Origin: Actinomycetota bacterium
GTDB lineage: Bacteria; Actinomycetota; Acidimicrobiia; Acidimicrobiales; Ilumatobacteraceae
Length of the DNA stretch: 64,000 nt
Reading direction: 5' to 3'
Assembly (NCBI GenBank): GCA_016213625.1
Contig: JACQZZ010000075.1
Span: forward strand, 1-64,000
The position numbers and the translations under genes are program-made. Each line of letters begins with the position of its first letter. Position 1 is the first letter of the stretch. The notes beneath the pieces are model-generated. The model ran no database searches, was not told the DNA's origin, and saw nothing but the letters and a program-made list of their open reading frames with translations. Positions 1-8,639 of the stretch are shown piece after piece.

Positions 1-904
<904 letters not shown>

Positions 905-954
905 GAGGCGTCCAGCCTGGCCCGCGTACGCGTGCCTTCCAACGTGATTTCTCT

Positions 955-960
955 TACGAT
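955..960 (+). promoter_or_regulatory. -10 box of a leaderless promoter for the DUF2752 gene
   Basis: TACGAT matches the actinobacterial -10 pattern TANNNT and ends 7 bases before the ATG at 968. Transcription would therefore begin at or next to the start codon. The same spacing recurs before several other genes in the window, which argues for the ATG at 968 over the one at 959 that overlaps this box. Confidence 0.5.
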
Positions 961-967
961 GCCGTTC

Positions 968-1405
968 ATGCAGGTCGCGCTCACCTCCTCCACGGATTGG
1001 AAGCAGCGCGCCACACCGGTGCTGTGCGGGTGCGCACTGGCCGGCGCCGCCGCCTATGTGGCGCTCAACGACCCGGCGGCACCCGGCAGCCGGTTCCCCG
1101 AATGCGCCTTCCACGCAGCCACCGGCCTGTGGTGCCCGGGCTGTGGCCTCACCCGCGGATTCCACCAGCTGTTCAACGGTCACTTCATGTCGGCGCTGGG
1201 GCTCAACCTGTTCGTGCCCCTCGTGCTGGTGGTCGTCGTGGGCAGTTGGCTCACGTGGACGCTGTCGGCATGGGGCCGTGCCGTGCCCTGGCGACACACC
1301 ATCACTGCCGGGCGATGGCTCAGCGTGGGCATGCCGGCGTTGCTCCTCGCCTACGGCGTGCTGCGCAACCTGCCGGTCGCGCCGTTCAGCGCGCTCGCGC
1401 CCTGA
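968..1405 (+). CDS. DUF2752 family membrane protein
   Basis: The product is 145 residues with about three hydrophobic segments. It carries the family hallmark WCPGCGLTRGFH around residue 52, a Cys-x-x-Cys motif typical of DUF2752. The biochemical role of this family is not established; the paired cysteines are suggestive of metal or redox chemistry at the membrane, but this is inference. The start at 968 is preferred because a -10 box sits 7 bases upstream. The gene ends 3 bases from the convergent lipoprotein gene, with no terminator hairpin between them. Confidence 0.8.
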   Translation: MQVALTSSTDWKQRATPVLCGCALAGAAAYVALNDPAAPGSRFPECAFHAATGLWCPGCGLTRGFHQLFNGHFMSALGLNLFVPLVLVVVVGSWLTWTLSAWGRAVPWRHTITAGRWLSVGMPALLLAYGVLRNLPVAPFSALAP

Positions 1406-1408
1406 CGA

Positions 1409-2428
1409 TCAGGGAACGACGGGCGGCGTGGTGTCGCCGGGCACCGGTCCGCCCGATGCGACACTCGATTCGGGCGGCGCAGCAGTCGTTGTGGGTGTCG
1501 ACGTCGGCGGCTTGGAGGTCGCCGTGACAGTCGGGTCCGAGCCACCGGTGGACGTGGTGCTGCCACCCGACCCGCCGTCGGTGGTCGTCGTCGACCCCGA
1601 GGGCTTCTTCGTGGTGGTCGGGGTGGAGCCCGGCTTGAGCGTAGTGCCGGTGACGGGGCCGCCCGAGTCGTTGGTGTAACTGCTGGTGAGGCACTTCCCG
1701 GGCGTGGTGGGCGCGTGACCGAGCGCGAATGCCACGTTGGCGGCCAGGCCCTCCCGCCCGATCTCGGTGAGGTGCAGGCCGTCGGCCCCGGTGAAGTCGG
1801 GTCGATCGGCCGTGACCTGCGCCCATTGCACGAGGTGCACGTTGTCGTACTTGTCGGCCATCTCGCGGATGACGTCGTTCACTTCCACGCGTGACTCGGT
1901 GAACTCGCTGACCGTGAGCAGCACCACCGGGCCCGGCGACAACCGGGTGACGATCTTCTCCAGCTGGCGTCGATATTCGTCCTGGTCACCGCCGTAGTTG
2001 TTCCCCAGCAGCACCACCCCGACATCCCAGCCGGCGCTCAGACGCTTGTCGAGCACGGTGTTGCCGAACTGCACCGGCCGACTGGTCTCGGCGTTCACCT
2101 CGACCTGCCACCCCAGCGGCACGAGCGCCTCGCACATGTTGTTGCCGTAGCGACGCGAGGTGCTGGCCAGCACCGAATCGCCGAGCAGGATGACCCGGTT
2201 GCCCTTCGCCAGCGCGCCCACCGTCTGCTGCTGGGGCAGGGTGCTCGTGGTGCCGACCACGGTGCTGTCGGGCGGCGCGGGCTCGGCCGAATCGGGCGTG
2301 GTGACGACCGCGGGAAGATCGCCCACCGGGACGGTGGGCTCGGGGTCCGACGCGGACGACGCCGCCGCCCCACAGGCGGAGACCAGGACCGCAGCGAAGA
2401 AAAGGAGGGTGACTCGCCGCAACAACAT
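1409..2428 (-). CDS. SGNH/GDSL-like lipoprotein with Thr/Ser/Pro-rich tail
   Basis: The product is 339 residues from ATG at 2428. The N-terminus is a lipoprotein signal: MLLRR, a hydrophobic stretch, then a lipobox ending VSACG. After a Pro/Thr/Ser-rich spacer, the SGNH core shows block I as ILLGDSVLAS and block V as ADGLHLTEIG (Asp-x-x-His), with a GNNYGG segment in the middle as the likely block III. These supply the usual Ser and Asp/His catalytic residues of esterases or O-acetyl hydrolases. The last ~80 residues are a low-complexity Thr/Ser/Gly/Pro tail, probably wall-spanning. It likely acts outside the membrane on a carbohydrate ester; the substrate is unknown. Confidence 0.8.
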   Translation of the reverse strand: MLLRRVTLLFFAAVLVSACGAAASSASDPEPTVPVGDLPAVVTTPDSAEPAPPDSTVVGTTSTLPQQQTVGALAKGNRVILLGDSVLASTSRRYGNNMCEALVPLGWQVEVNAETSRPVQFGNTVLDKRLSAGWDVGVVLLGNNYGGDQDEYRRQLEKIVTRLSPGPVVLLTVSEFTESRVEVNDVIREMADKYDNVHLVQWAQVTADRPDFTGADGLHLTEIGREGLAANVAFALGHAPTTPGKCLTSSYTNDSGGPVTGTTLKPGSTPTTTKKPSGSTTTTDGGSGGSTTSTGGSDPTVTATSKPPTSTPTTTAAPPESSVASGGPVPGDTTPPVVP

Positions 2429-2500
2429 GTGAACGCCCCATTGGAGCCGCCATGACCCCCAATTACAAGTCACGATGACGAGACAGGGATCACATTGGGA

Positions 2501-2923
2501 TCAATTGCGGGCGCGAAGTGCGTCTCGAATCTCGGTGAGCAACTCCACCTCGGTGGGTGCCGCCGGCTCGTCGCCCTTGGGGCGGCGCATCTTGTTGTAC
2601 GCCTTGATGATGAAGAACAGCACGAGGCCGGTGAGCAGGAGCGTCACGATCGAGGTGAGCAGCTTGCCGAACTCCAGGTAGGTGCCGTCGACGAGCATCG
2701 TCTCGCCGTCGGGCGACATCTTCGGCTCGTCGTTCAGCTTCACCCGGAACACATCGTTGAACGAGGGCTTGCCGAAGATGGCGGCGACCAGATTCATCAC
2801 GATGTCCTCGGTGAACACCTTGATAACGGCACCGACGGCTCCGGCGAGGATGACACCGACCGCCAGTTCGATCATGTTGCCGGTGACGATGAAGTCGCGG
2901 AACTCCTTGACGAAGCTCTTCAT
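2501..2923 (-). CDS. mscL: Large-conductance mechanosensitive channel MscL
   Basis: The product is 140 residues, normal for MscL. It has the conserved N-terminal helix MKSFVKEFRDFIVTGNMIEL, TM1 with the gate segment GVILAGAVGAVIKVFTEDIV, a periplasmic loop, TM2 (LLTSIVTLLLTGLVLFFIIKAYN) and a charged C-terminal helix. MscL forms a homopentameric pore that opens under membrane tension and releases solutes during hypo-osmotic shock. The ATG at 2923 is preceded by an AAAGGG ribosome-binding site. It is divergent from the flavoprotein gene at 3059, with 135 bases between them. Confidence 0.95.
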   Translation of the reverse strand: MKSFVKEFRDFIVTGNMIELAVGVILAGAVGAVIKVFTEDIVMNLVAAIFGKPSFNDVFRVKLNDEPKMSPDGETMLVDGTYLEFGKLLTSIVTLLLTGLVLFFIIKAYNKMRRPKGDEPAAPTEVELLTEIRDALRARN

Positions 2924-3058
2924 GGGATTGGCCCTTTCGCGGCGGGACGGGAGTGGATCGGGCCGAACCCTAGAACACGCTGCTCGAACCGTCGCGCGTC
3001 GGCCGCACTCACACCGGACGCTCTCACGCCGGCGCGACACCGAATTAGGGTCGCCGGG

Positions 3059-4474
3059 GTGTTCGATCTCGTCATCGTCGGAATGGGATCCGCCGGCGTC
3101 ACCGCCGCGGAGTTCGCGGCACGCCTCGATCTGAGCGTCGCCGTGGTGGAACGTGCCCGCGTGGGCGGCACTCGCCTGTGGACCGGATGTGTGCCGTCGA
3201 ACGCGCTGGTCGCCAGCGCCAAGGCCGCGCACACGATGCGCACGGCGGATCGGTGGGGCCTCGAGCCACTGGAACCGAAGATCGACCTCACGCGCGTGTG
3301 GCGCCGGGTGCGCGGCGTGCAGGCACAGATGGCCGCCACCAGCGACAACCCACAGACGTTCCGCGATCTCGGTGTGGAACTGGTGCACGGCGAGGCGCGC
3401 GTGTCCGGCCCCGATGAAGTGACCGTGCGCACCGACGACGGCCACGATCGCGTCCTGCGCACGCGGTTCGTGCTCGTGTGCACCGGCAGCCGGCCACGGA
3501 TACCCCCCATCGAAGGGCTCGATCCCAAGCGATGCCTGACGACCGACTCACTGTTCGAGGTGCAGGAACCGCCCGGCACCGTGGCCGTCATCGGTGGCGG
3601 GCCAGTGGGCGTGGAGATGGCGCAGGCGCTGCAGCGATTGGGCGTACAGGTCATCCTCTTCCAACGGGCCGCCACGCTCTTGCCGCGCGAGGAACCGTCG
3701 CTCGTGGCACGACTCACCCAGGTGCTCCAACGCGAAGGCGTGGTGGTGCATTGCACGGCCGATGTGCACCGCATCGACCACCAGGCGACGCGCACGGTCG
3801 TCATGGCCACGGTCGGCCACGACGGCAAGAAGGTCTCGGTGCCGGTGCAGGGCGTGCTCGTGGCGGTGGGGCGCACGCCTCGGTTCGACGACCTGGGGCT
3901 CGCCGAACTCGGCGTGCAGGCGAGCGAGCGCGGTATCGAGGTCGATGCCGCCGGGCGCACCTCGGTGCGCACCATCTACGCGGTGGGCGACGTCACCGGG
4001 CGGCCCATGCTCACCAACACCGCCGCCCACGAAGCGGTCGTCGCGGTGCGCGACATGTTCTTCCCCGGTCGTGGCTCCACCGATGCCATCGTGCCGTGGT
4101 GCACCTTCACCGACCCCGAGTTGGCGCACGTCGGACTCACCGTAGAGGCCGCAGAGGCCGCGTACGGCACCGACACCGATGTGTGGCGCTTCGACCTCGA
4201 GCACAACGACCGCGCCCGCACCGATGCGGTCACCGACGGCGGCATGGTGGTGATCACCGGCAAGGGCCGGGTGGTGGGTGCCCATGTGCTGGCCCCCGGC
4301 GCCGGCGACATCATCCACGAGCTCGCACTCGCCGTGAACCAGCAGTCGAAGCTGGAAGACCTGGCCGACCTGGTGCACGTCTACCCCACGCTGTCGAGCG
4401 CAGTGGGACAACTGGCCACGGAGGCCACCTACGAGAAGGCCCACCGTCTGCGCTGGTTGATGAAGCGGCGCTGA
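3059..4474 (+). CDS. FAD/NAD-linked disulfide-reductase family protein lacking the redox disulfide
   Basis: The product is 471 residues with the dihydrolipoamide dehydrogenase/mercuric reductase architecture: FAD-binding VGMGSAGVTAAE at the N-terminus, NAD-binding VIGGGPVGVEMAQ near residue 180, YAVGDVTGRP for FAD contact, and a dimerisation domain. The redox site usually reads GGTCxNxGCxPSK, but here it is GGTRLWTGCVPSN, so the first Cys is Arg39 and only Cys44 remains. The C-terminal HPTxxE dyad is also changed to YPTLSS. It is therefore unlikely to be a classical disulfide reductase. Mycobacterial LpdA, which also lacks the first Cys, and SthA-type transhydrogenases are possible analogues. 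The GTG start at 3059 follows a -10-like TAGGGT (3046-3051) by 7 bases. Confidence 0.85.
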   Translation: MFDLVIVGMGSAGVTAAEFAARLDLSVAVVERARVGGTRLWTGCVPSNALVASAKAAHTMRTADRWGLEPLEPKIDLTRVWRRVRGVQAQMAATSDNPQTFRDLGVELVHGEARVSGPDEVTVRTDDGHDRVLRTRFVLVCTGSRPRIPPIEGLDPKRCLTTDSLFEVQEPPGTVAVIGGGPVGVEMAQALQRLGVQVILFQRAATLLPREEPSLVARLTQVLQREGVVVHCTADVHRIDHQATRTVVMATVGHDGKKVSVPVQGVLVAVGRTPRFDDLGLAELGVQASERGIEVDAAGRTSVRTIYAVGDVTGRPMLTNTAAHEAVVAVRDMFFPGRGSTDAIVPWCTFTDPELAHVGLTVEAAEAAYGTDTDVWRFDLEHNDRARTDAVTDGGMVVITGKGRVVGAHVLAPGAGDIIHELALAVNQQSKLEDLADLVHVYPTLSSAVGQLATEATYEKAHRLRWLMKRR

Positions 4475-4491
4475 CCGCTCGGGTCAGTGCC

Positions 4492-5184
4492 TCACGCGAA
4501 CACGGCGTCGGGCTGCGCGATGGCATCGGCGCACGCATCGGGGTCGGCGATCTCGGTCCACTCCACCGCCGTGGCAGGCGACGACTGGATGCCATCGCGC
4601 CAGGCGTCGAGGAACACCATCGGCCACACCTTGCCGCGGCGCACCTTCCATTCGTTGCCGGGACACGGCCACGAGATGCCGAAGTGCGTGTGGCAGGCGG
4701 AGTTGCGAGCGTTGCCCGTCTGGCCCATCACCCCCAGTGGGTCGCCCGCGTCCACCTCCTGGCCGGGCGCGACCGCCGTCGACTCGAGGTGGGCGAAGTA
4801 GTACCGCACGCCATCCACGCCGATGACGCTGACGTATTTGCCGCCCCTCGTGGACCACGCGTTGACGGCCGGGTCCCACGGATCGAAGTCGCGCACCTGG
4901 TCCACCGTGCCGTTGGTGGGCGACACCACGAGGGCGCCACAACCGAACACGTCGATCGCCGGGTAGTCGTGGTGATCGTCGCCGTAGCTGACCTTCCGAC
5001 CGGTGAACGGGAACGTGTACACCGGCGCCGACCGTGTCGTGGTGTTGACGGTGGTCGTGGTGTCGACGGTGGTCGTGGTGTTGACGGTCGTGGTCGATGA
5101 CTCGGGCAGCGACGACGTGGTGGGCGCGGCGACCGCTGGGTCGTTCGCGCAGGCCGTCAGTGCGAACGCCCCTGAGAGCAGCAT
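4492..5184 (-). CDS. M23-type peptidase lipoprotein
   Basis: The product is 230 residues. A short signal with lipobox ALTACAND is followed by a Thr/Val-rich spacer of repeated TTTV units and then an M23 (LytM) domain. This shows the zinc ligands of the family: a His/Asp pair in HHDYPAIDVFG and the HxH motif in CHTHFGIS, plus YYFAHLES between them. M23 enzymes are extracellular zinc endopeptidases that cut peptide cross-links in peptidoglycan. The ATG at 5184 lies 8 bases after the stop of the upstream MFS gene, so the two are probably co-transcribed. No close ribosome-binding site is visible; a GGAGG at about 5210 is rather far. Confidence 0.85.
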   Translation of the reverse strand: MLLSGAFALTACANDPAVAAPTTSSLPESSTTTVNTTTTVDTTTTVNTTTRSAPVYTFPFTGRKVSYGDDHHDYPAIDVFGCGALVVSPTNGTVDQVRDFDPWDPAVNAWSTRGGKYVSVIGVDGVRYYFAHLESTAVAPGQEVDAGDPLGVMGQTGNARNSACHTHFGISWPCPGNEWKVRRGKVWPMVFLDAWRDGIQSSPATAVEWTEIADPDACADAIAQPDAVFA

Positions 5185-5192
5185 CGCCAGGA

Positions 5193-6443
5193 TCAGTGAC
5201 CGAGATCCTCCAATCGGTCGACGTTCCGCAACGACGGGAAGGCGATCCACCACACGCCGACGATAGCCATCGTGGCCACGCCGCCACCGACCACCGTGGC
5301 CGGCACGCCGATGGCCTGCCCCACGAGGCCGCTCTCGAACGCACCGAGTTCGTTCGATGCGCCGATGAAGACGTTCTCCACCGCCATCACGCGGCCGCGC
5401 TTCTCGTCGGGCGTCACCAGTGGCACCAGCGAGCCGCGGATGAACACACTCACCATGTCGGCAGCGGAGGCGATGATGAGCGCGGCGAACGCGACCGCGT
5501 AGCTGTGGGTGAGTCCGAGCACCACCGTGGAGGCGCCGAACACCGCCACCACCACGAGCAGCTTGCGCCCGACGTGGCGACGCACCGGACGGAAGGCGAT
5601 GGCGATGGCCATCGTGGCCGCACCGATGCCGGGTGCCGCGCGGAGCCAGCCGTAGGCGATGTCGCCGACCCCCAGCTGCTCCTCGGCGATCGCCGGCAAC
5701 AGCGCGACCGCCCCGCCGAACAACACGGCGAACAGGTCGAGTGAGATCGCGGCGAAGAGGATGGGCGTGCGACGGATGAACAGGAGGCCTTCGATCGCGC
5801 TGCGGAACGTGGGCTTCTCGTCGGGATCGGGCGGATCGGGTTGACGCTCGAACTTCAGGCCCCCGATGAAGAACATCGACGCTGTGATCAGTATCGAGGA
5901 TGCCGTGTACGCCACCCACGGATCGATCGCGTAGAGGAACCCCGACATCGCCGGGCCGAGGATGGTGGCGGCCGTCCAGGTGGCGGAGTAGAGCGCGATG
6001 ACCCGAGGCAACCCGCCATCGGGAGCCACCATCGGCGGCATCGTGCGCGTCGCCGGCGCGAGGAACGCCCGAGCGATGCCGTAGCAGAAGGCGATGATGA
6101 ACAGCGGCCACACCTCGGTGGGATCGCTCAGCGCGTAGAACAACAGGGCGATCGACGTGAGCACTTCACCGCCGATGGCGATGAGTGCCACCTTCTTGCG
6201 GTTGAACCGGTCGGCCACGGTGCCGGTGACGAGCACGAGGAGCGCCGCAGGAAGGAATTCGCAGAGGCCGATCCATCCCAGGTCGGCGGATCGGCCGGTG
6301 ATGTCGTAGGCCTGCTTGCCCAGTGCGGCGGCCTGAAGTGCAACGCCCGTGAACAGCACACCGTTGGCGATGAGCAGCGCTCGCACGCTGCCGAAGCGCA
6401 GCACGTCGCCAGTGGACATCGGGGTGGGTTCGGCGATCTGCAC
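5193..6443 (-). CDS. MFS transporter (EntS/MFS_3-like)
   Basis: The product is 416 residues with about 12 hydrophobic segments and the MFS loop motif GTVADRFNRKKVALI between helices 2 and 3. The overall pattern resembles the EntS-like/MFS_3 branch that exports siderophores or drugs; the substrate cannot be read from the sequence. The start is either GTG at 6443 or ATG at 6419 (MSTGDVLRF), with no decisive ribosome-binding site. It runs divergently from the amidase at 6483 and is followed closely by the M23 lipoprotein gene. Confidence 0.85.
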   Translation of the reverse strand: MQIAEPTPMSTGDVLRFGSVRALLIANGVLFTGVALQAAALGKQAYDITGRSADLGWIGLCEFLPAALLVLVTGTVADRFNRKKVALIAIGGEVLTSIALLFYALSDPTEVWPLFIIAFCYGIARAFLAPATRTMPPMVAPDGGLPRVIALYSATWTAATILGPAMSGFLYAIDPWVAYTASSILITASMFFIGGLKFERQPDPPDPDEKPTFRSAIEGLLFIRRTPILFAAISLDLFAVLFGGAVALLPAIAEEQLGVGDIAYGWLRAAPGIGAATMAIAIAFRPVRRHVGRKLLVVVAVFGASTVVLGLTHSYAVAFAALIIASAADMVSVFIRGSLVPLVTPDEKRGRVMAVENVFIGASNELGAFESGLVGQAIGVPATVVGGGVATMAIVGVWWIAFPSLRNVDRLEDLGH

Positions 6444-6482
6444 GGTCGAAACAACGTAGCCCGAAGGTGCTACACAGCACCC

Positions 6483-7919
6483 ATGACTTCACTTGCCGAC
6501 GACACCCGCTGGCTCGACGCCACCGACACCGCCGCACTGGTGCGCAGCGGACAGGTTTCTGCCAGCGAGATGCTCGACGCGGCCATTGAACGCATCGAGA
6601 CCATCGACCCTGCGCTCAACGCCGTCATCATCCGCTGGTTCGACCACGCCCGCGATCTCGCCAAGGGCGCACTGCCCGACGGCCCGTTCCGCGGCGTGCC
6701 GTTCCTGCTGAAGGACCTGTGGGCGCACTTCGAGGGCCAGACCCTCAGCAATGGGAACCAGGCGTTGAAGGACGCGGCGCCGATCTCTCCAGCCGACACC
6801 ACCCTCGTCGCCCGCTTCAAGCGCGCCGGGCTGGTCACCGCGGGTCGCACCAACAGCCCCGAGTTCGGCAGCCTGCCCTGCACCGAGCCGCTCGCCTGGG
6901 GGCCCACGCGCAACCCCTGGAACACCGACCACTCCCCCGGTGGCAGCAGCGGCGGTTCCGCTGCCGCGGTGGCCGCCGGCATGGTGCCCATCGCGCACGC
7001 GAGCGATGGCGGGGGCAGCATTCGCATCCCCGCGTCGTGCTGCGGACTGGTGGGCCTGAAGCCGTCGCAGGGCCGCATCACCCTCGGGCCCTACCGCGAC
7101 GAGAGCAACCTCGGGGTGGAGCTGTGCGTCAGCCGCAGCGTGCGCGACACCGCGGCGCTGCTCGACGCGGTGCACGGCCCTGGTGTGGGCGACACCGTCA
7201 TCGCCCCGCCGCCCACGCGCAGCTACCTCAGCGAGGTCGGGGCCCCGGTCGAGCCGCTGCGCATCGGTCTGCTGGATCACCACCCGTTCGGTCCGGAGGT
7301 GCACCCCGAGTGCGCTCAGGCGGCACGCGACACCGCCGCACTGTTGGAGTCGCTCGGCCATCATGTGGAGCGCGGATTTCCGTCGGCGATGGCGAACGCC
7401 GATTTCGCTCGCCGCTTCGGCGCGATGTGGAGCACCAACATGGGCGCGTCGTTCGCCCGTATCGAGGCGCAGATCGGTCGTCCGCTCGGCCCCGACGACG
7501 TGGAGCTGGTCAACCGCGTGCAGGCCGAGTTCGCTCGCGGTGTCAACGGGGTGGACTACGCGCTCTCGCTGTCGGCCAACGTCGAGTTCCGCCGCGCCGT
7601 GCAGCAGTGGTGGACCGAGGGCTGGGATCTGCTCCTCACCCCCACCCTGGCCGAGCCGCCGGCTCCCATCGGCACCTTCCTCAACGACGAGCAGAACCCC
7701 ATGGCACCCATGGCGAGGGCGGGCCAGTACGTGGCGTTCACCCCGGCGTTCAACGCGAGCGGGCAGCCGGCCATCAGCCTGCCACTGCACTGGACGCCAG
7801 AGGGGCTGCCGGTGGGGGTGCAGCTGGTGGCCGCCTACGGACGCGACGACCTGTTGCTGCGAGTGGCCGCCCAACTGGAGGAAGCGAACCCCTGGGCGCA
7901 TCGCCGCCCCACCCTCTGA
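6483..7919 (+). CDS. Amidase-signature family amidase
   Basis: The product is 478 residues. The amidase signature is complete: catalytic Lys in PFLLKDLW (~residue 80), the Gly/Ser-rich segment GGSSGGSAAAVAAG containing the cis-Ser, and the nucleophile Ser region DGGGSIRIPASCCGLVG. It hydrolyses a carboxamide bond, but the substrate is not evident. It is unlikely to be GatA of the tRNA amidotransferase because no gatC or gatB is adjacent. The gene stands alone, divergent from the MFS transporter. Confidence 0.88.
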   Translation: MTSLADDTRWLDATDTAALVRSGQVSASEMLDAAIERIETIDPALNAVIIRWFDHARDLAKGALPDGPFRGVPFLLKDLWAHFEGQTLSNGNQALKDAAPISPADTTLVARFKRAGLVTAGRTNSPEFGSLPCTEPLAWGPTRNPWNTDHSPGGSSGGSAAAVAAGMVPIAHASDGGGSIRIPASCCGLVGLKPSQGRITLGPYRDESNLGVELCVSRSVRDTAALLDAVHGPGVGDTVIAPPPTRSYLSEVGAPVEPLRIGLLDHHPFGPEVHPECAQAARDTAALLESLGHHVERGFPSAMANADFARRFGAMWSTNMGASFARIEAQIGRPLGPDDVELVNRVQAEFARGVNGVDYALSLSANVEFRRAVQQWWTEGWDLLLTPTLAEPPAPIGTFLNDEQNPMAPMARAGQYVAFTPAFNASGQPAISLPLHWTPEGLPVGVQLVAAYGRDDLLLRVAAQLEEANPWAHRRPTL

Positions 7920-7973
7920 ACCACCTCGCCGACGCGCAACACACCTGCTCACGACCCTCTTTCGTCGAATCGG

Positions 7974-8002
7974 TTGACATGACATCAATGTGATGTCATA
8001 GT
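7974..8002 (+). promoter_or_regulatory. Sigma-70-type promoter of the RHH/DUF4097 operon
   Basis: A perfect -35 TTGACA (7974-7979) is followed 17 bases later by -10 CATAGT (7997-8002). The spacer is almost entirely a 19-bp perfect inverted repeat (7980-7998). A DNA-binding protein on this repeat would block RNA polymerase directly. Confidence 0.75.
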
Positions 8003-8030
8003 GATGTCACACCGACATCATTTCGATGTC
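7980..8030 (+). promoter_or_regulatory. Cluster of GACATC/GATGTC inverted repeats (operator array)
   Basis: TGACATCA-ATG-TGATGTCA (7980-7998) is a perfect palindrome with a 3-base centre, inside the promoter spacer. It is followed by TGATGTC (8002-8008) / GACATCA (8014-8020) and a further GATGTC (8025-8030). In total five half-sites alternate in orientation over 51 bases, an arrangement expected for cooperative binding of dimeric ribbon-helix-helix proteins. One is encoded by the second gene downstream, so autoregulation is the simplest reading. Confidence 0.7.
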
Positions 8031-8058
8031 TCCCCCTGAACGAGATGAGGAGTTCGCC

Positions 8059-8175
8059 ATGTTCCCCGAATGGAATCCCTACCTGCAGCGCATCAAGCAG
8101 GACGACCACCAGCGCCGCCTGCGCCACGTCGAGCGTGTCGCCGAGTACCGCCCCACGCGCAAGCCGCGCCACTGA
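8059..8175 (+). CDS. Small basic protein, 38 residues, first gene of the operon
   Basis: The predicted product begins MFPEWNPYLQ and is rich in Arg, His and Asp/Glu (highly charged after residue 10), with no membrane segment. A GAGGAG ribosome-binding site lies 6-8 bases before the ATG at 8059. The stop at 8173-8175 is 2 bases before the start of the ribbon-helix-helix gene, so it is almost certainly translated as part of this operon. I do not recognise a family. It could be a toxin, a regulator partner or a leader peptide; the sequence alone does not decide. Confidence 0.65.
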   Translation: MFPEWNPYLQRIKQDDHQRRLRHVERVAEYRPTRKPRH

Positions 8176-8177
8176 CC

Positions 8178-8639
8178 ATGCGTACCCAACCCGTCGTCAA
8201 GGCGCTCCAGACCGCCGTCCGCACCCAGGCCGCGATGGCCGGGGCCGACTCGGCCGTCGAGGACGCGGTGGCCCAGTTGCTGGAGGCCATCGAGCCGGCC
8301 CTGCAGCTGGCGGTCATGCAACTCGCCGAGCAGGCAGCCATCGAGGTCGACGCACAACTCCCCGACCACGCGGTGGAAGTCGTCCTCCAGGACGGCGAAC
8401 CCACGCTGCGCGTCACCGAGGCGAAGGCGCCCCCCGCCGACGCACCGGTCGGCGAACCCAGCGAGGAGTTCGACGCGCGCATCACCCTTCGGCTTCCCCC
8501 ATCGCTGAAGGAGGCCGTCGAGCAGGCGGCCGTCACCCAGGGCGCGTCGGTCAACGCCTGGGTGGTCGACGCCATCGACCGCACCGCGAAGAAGGCCCGC
8601 CGTCGCGGCGGCGCGTACACCGAGGAGTTCGACCTGTGA
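8178..8639 (+). CDS. Ribbon-helix-helix (HicB/Arc-like) DNA-binding protein
   Basis: The product is 153 residues. The N-terminal ~80 residues form a helical, Ala/Glu-rich region (AVAQLLEAIEPALQLAVMQ). The C-terminal part, from ITLRLPPSLKEAVEQ through GASVNAWVVDAIDRTAKK, has the strand-helix-helix layout of Arc/MetJ/HicB antitoxin-type repressors, with a basic extension KKARRRGG. It probably binds the GACATC/GATGTC repeats upstream of the operon. The gene sits between the 38-aa peptide gene and the DUF4097 gene, and its stop overlaps the next GTG start (GTGA). No classical toxin gene such as HicA is adjacent. Confidence 0.75.
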   Translation: MRTQPVVKALQTAVRTQAAMAGADSAVEDAVAQLLEAIEPALQLAVMQLAEQAAIEVDAQLPDHAVEVVLQDGEPTLRVTEAKAPPADAPVGEPSEEFDARITLRLPPSLKEAVEQAAVTQGASVNAWVVDAIDRTAKKARRRGGAYTEEFDL

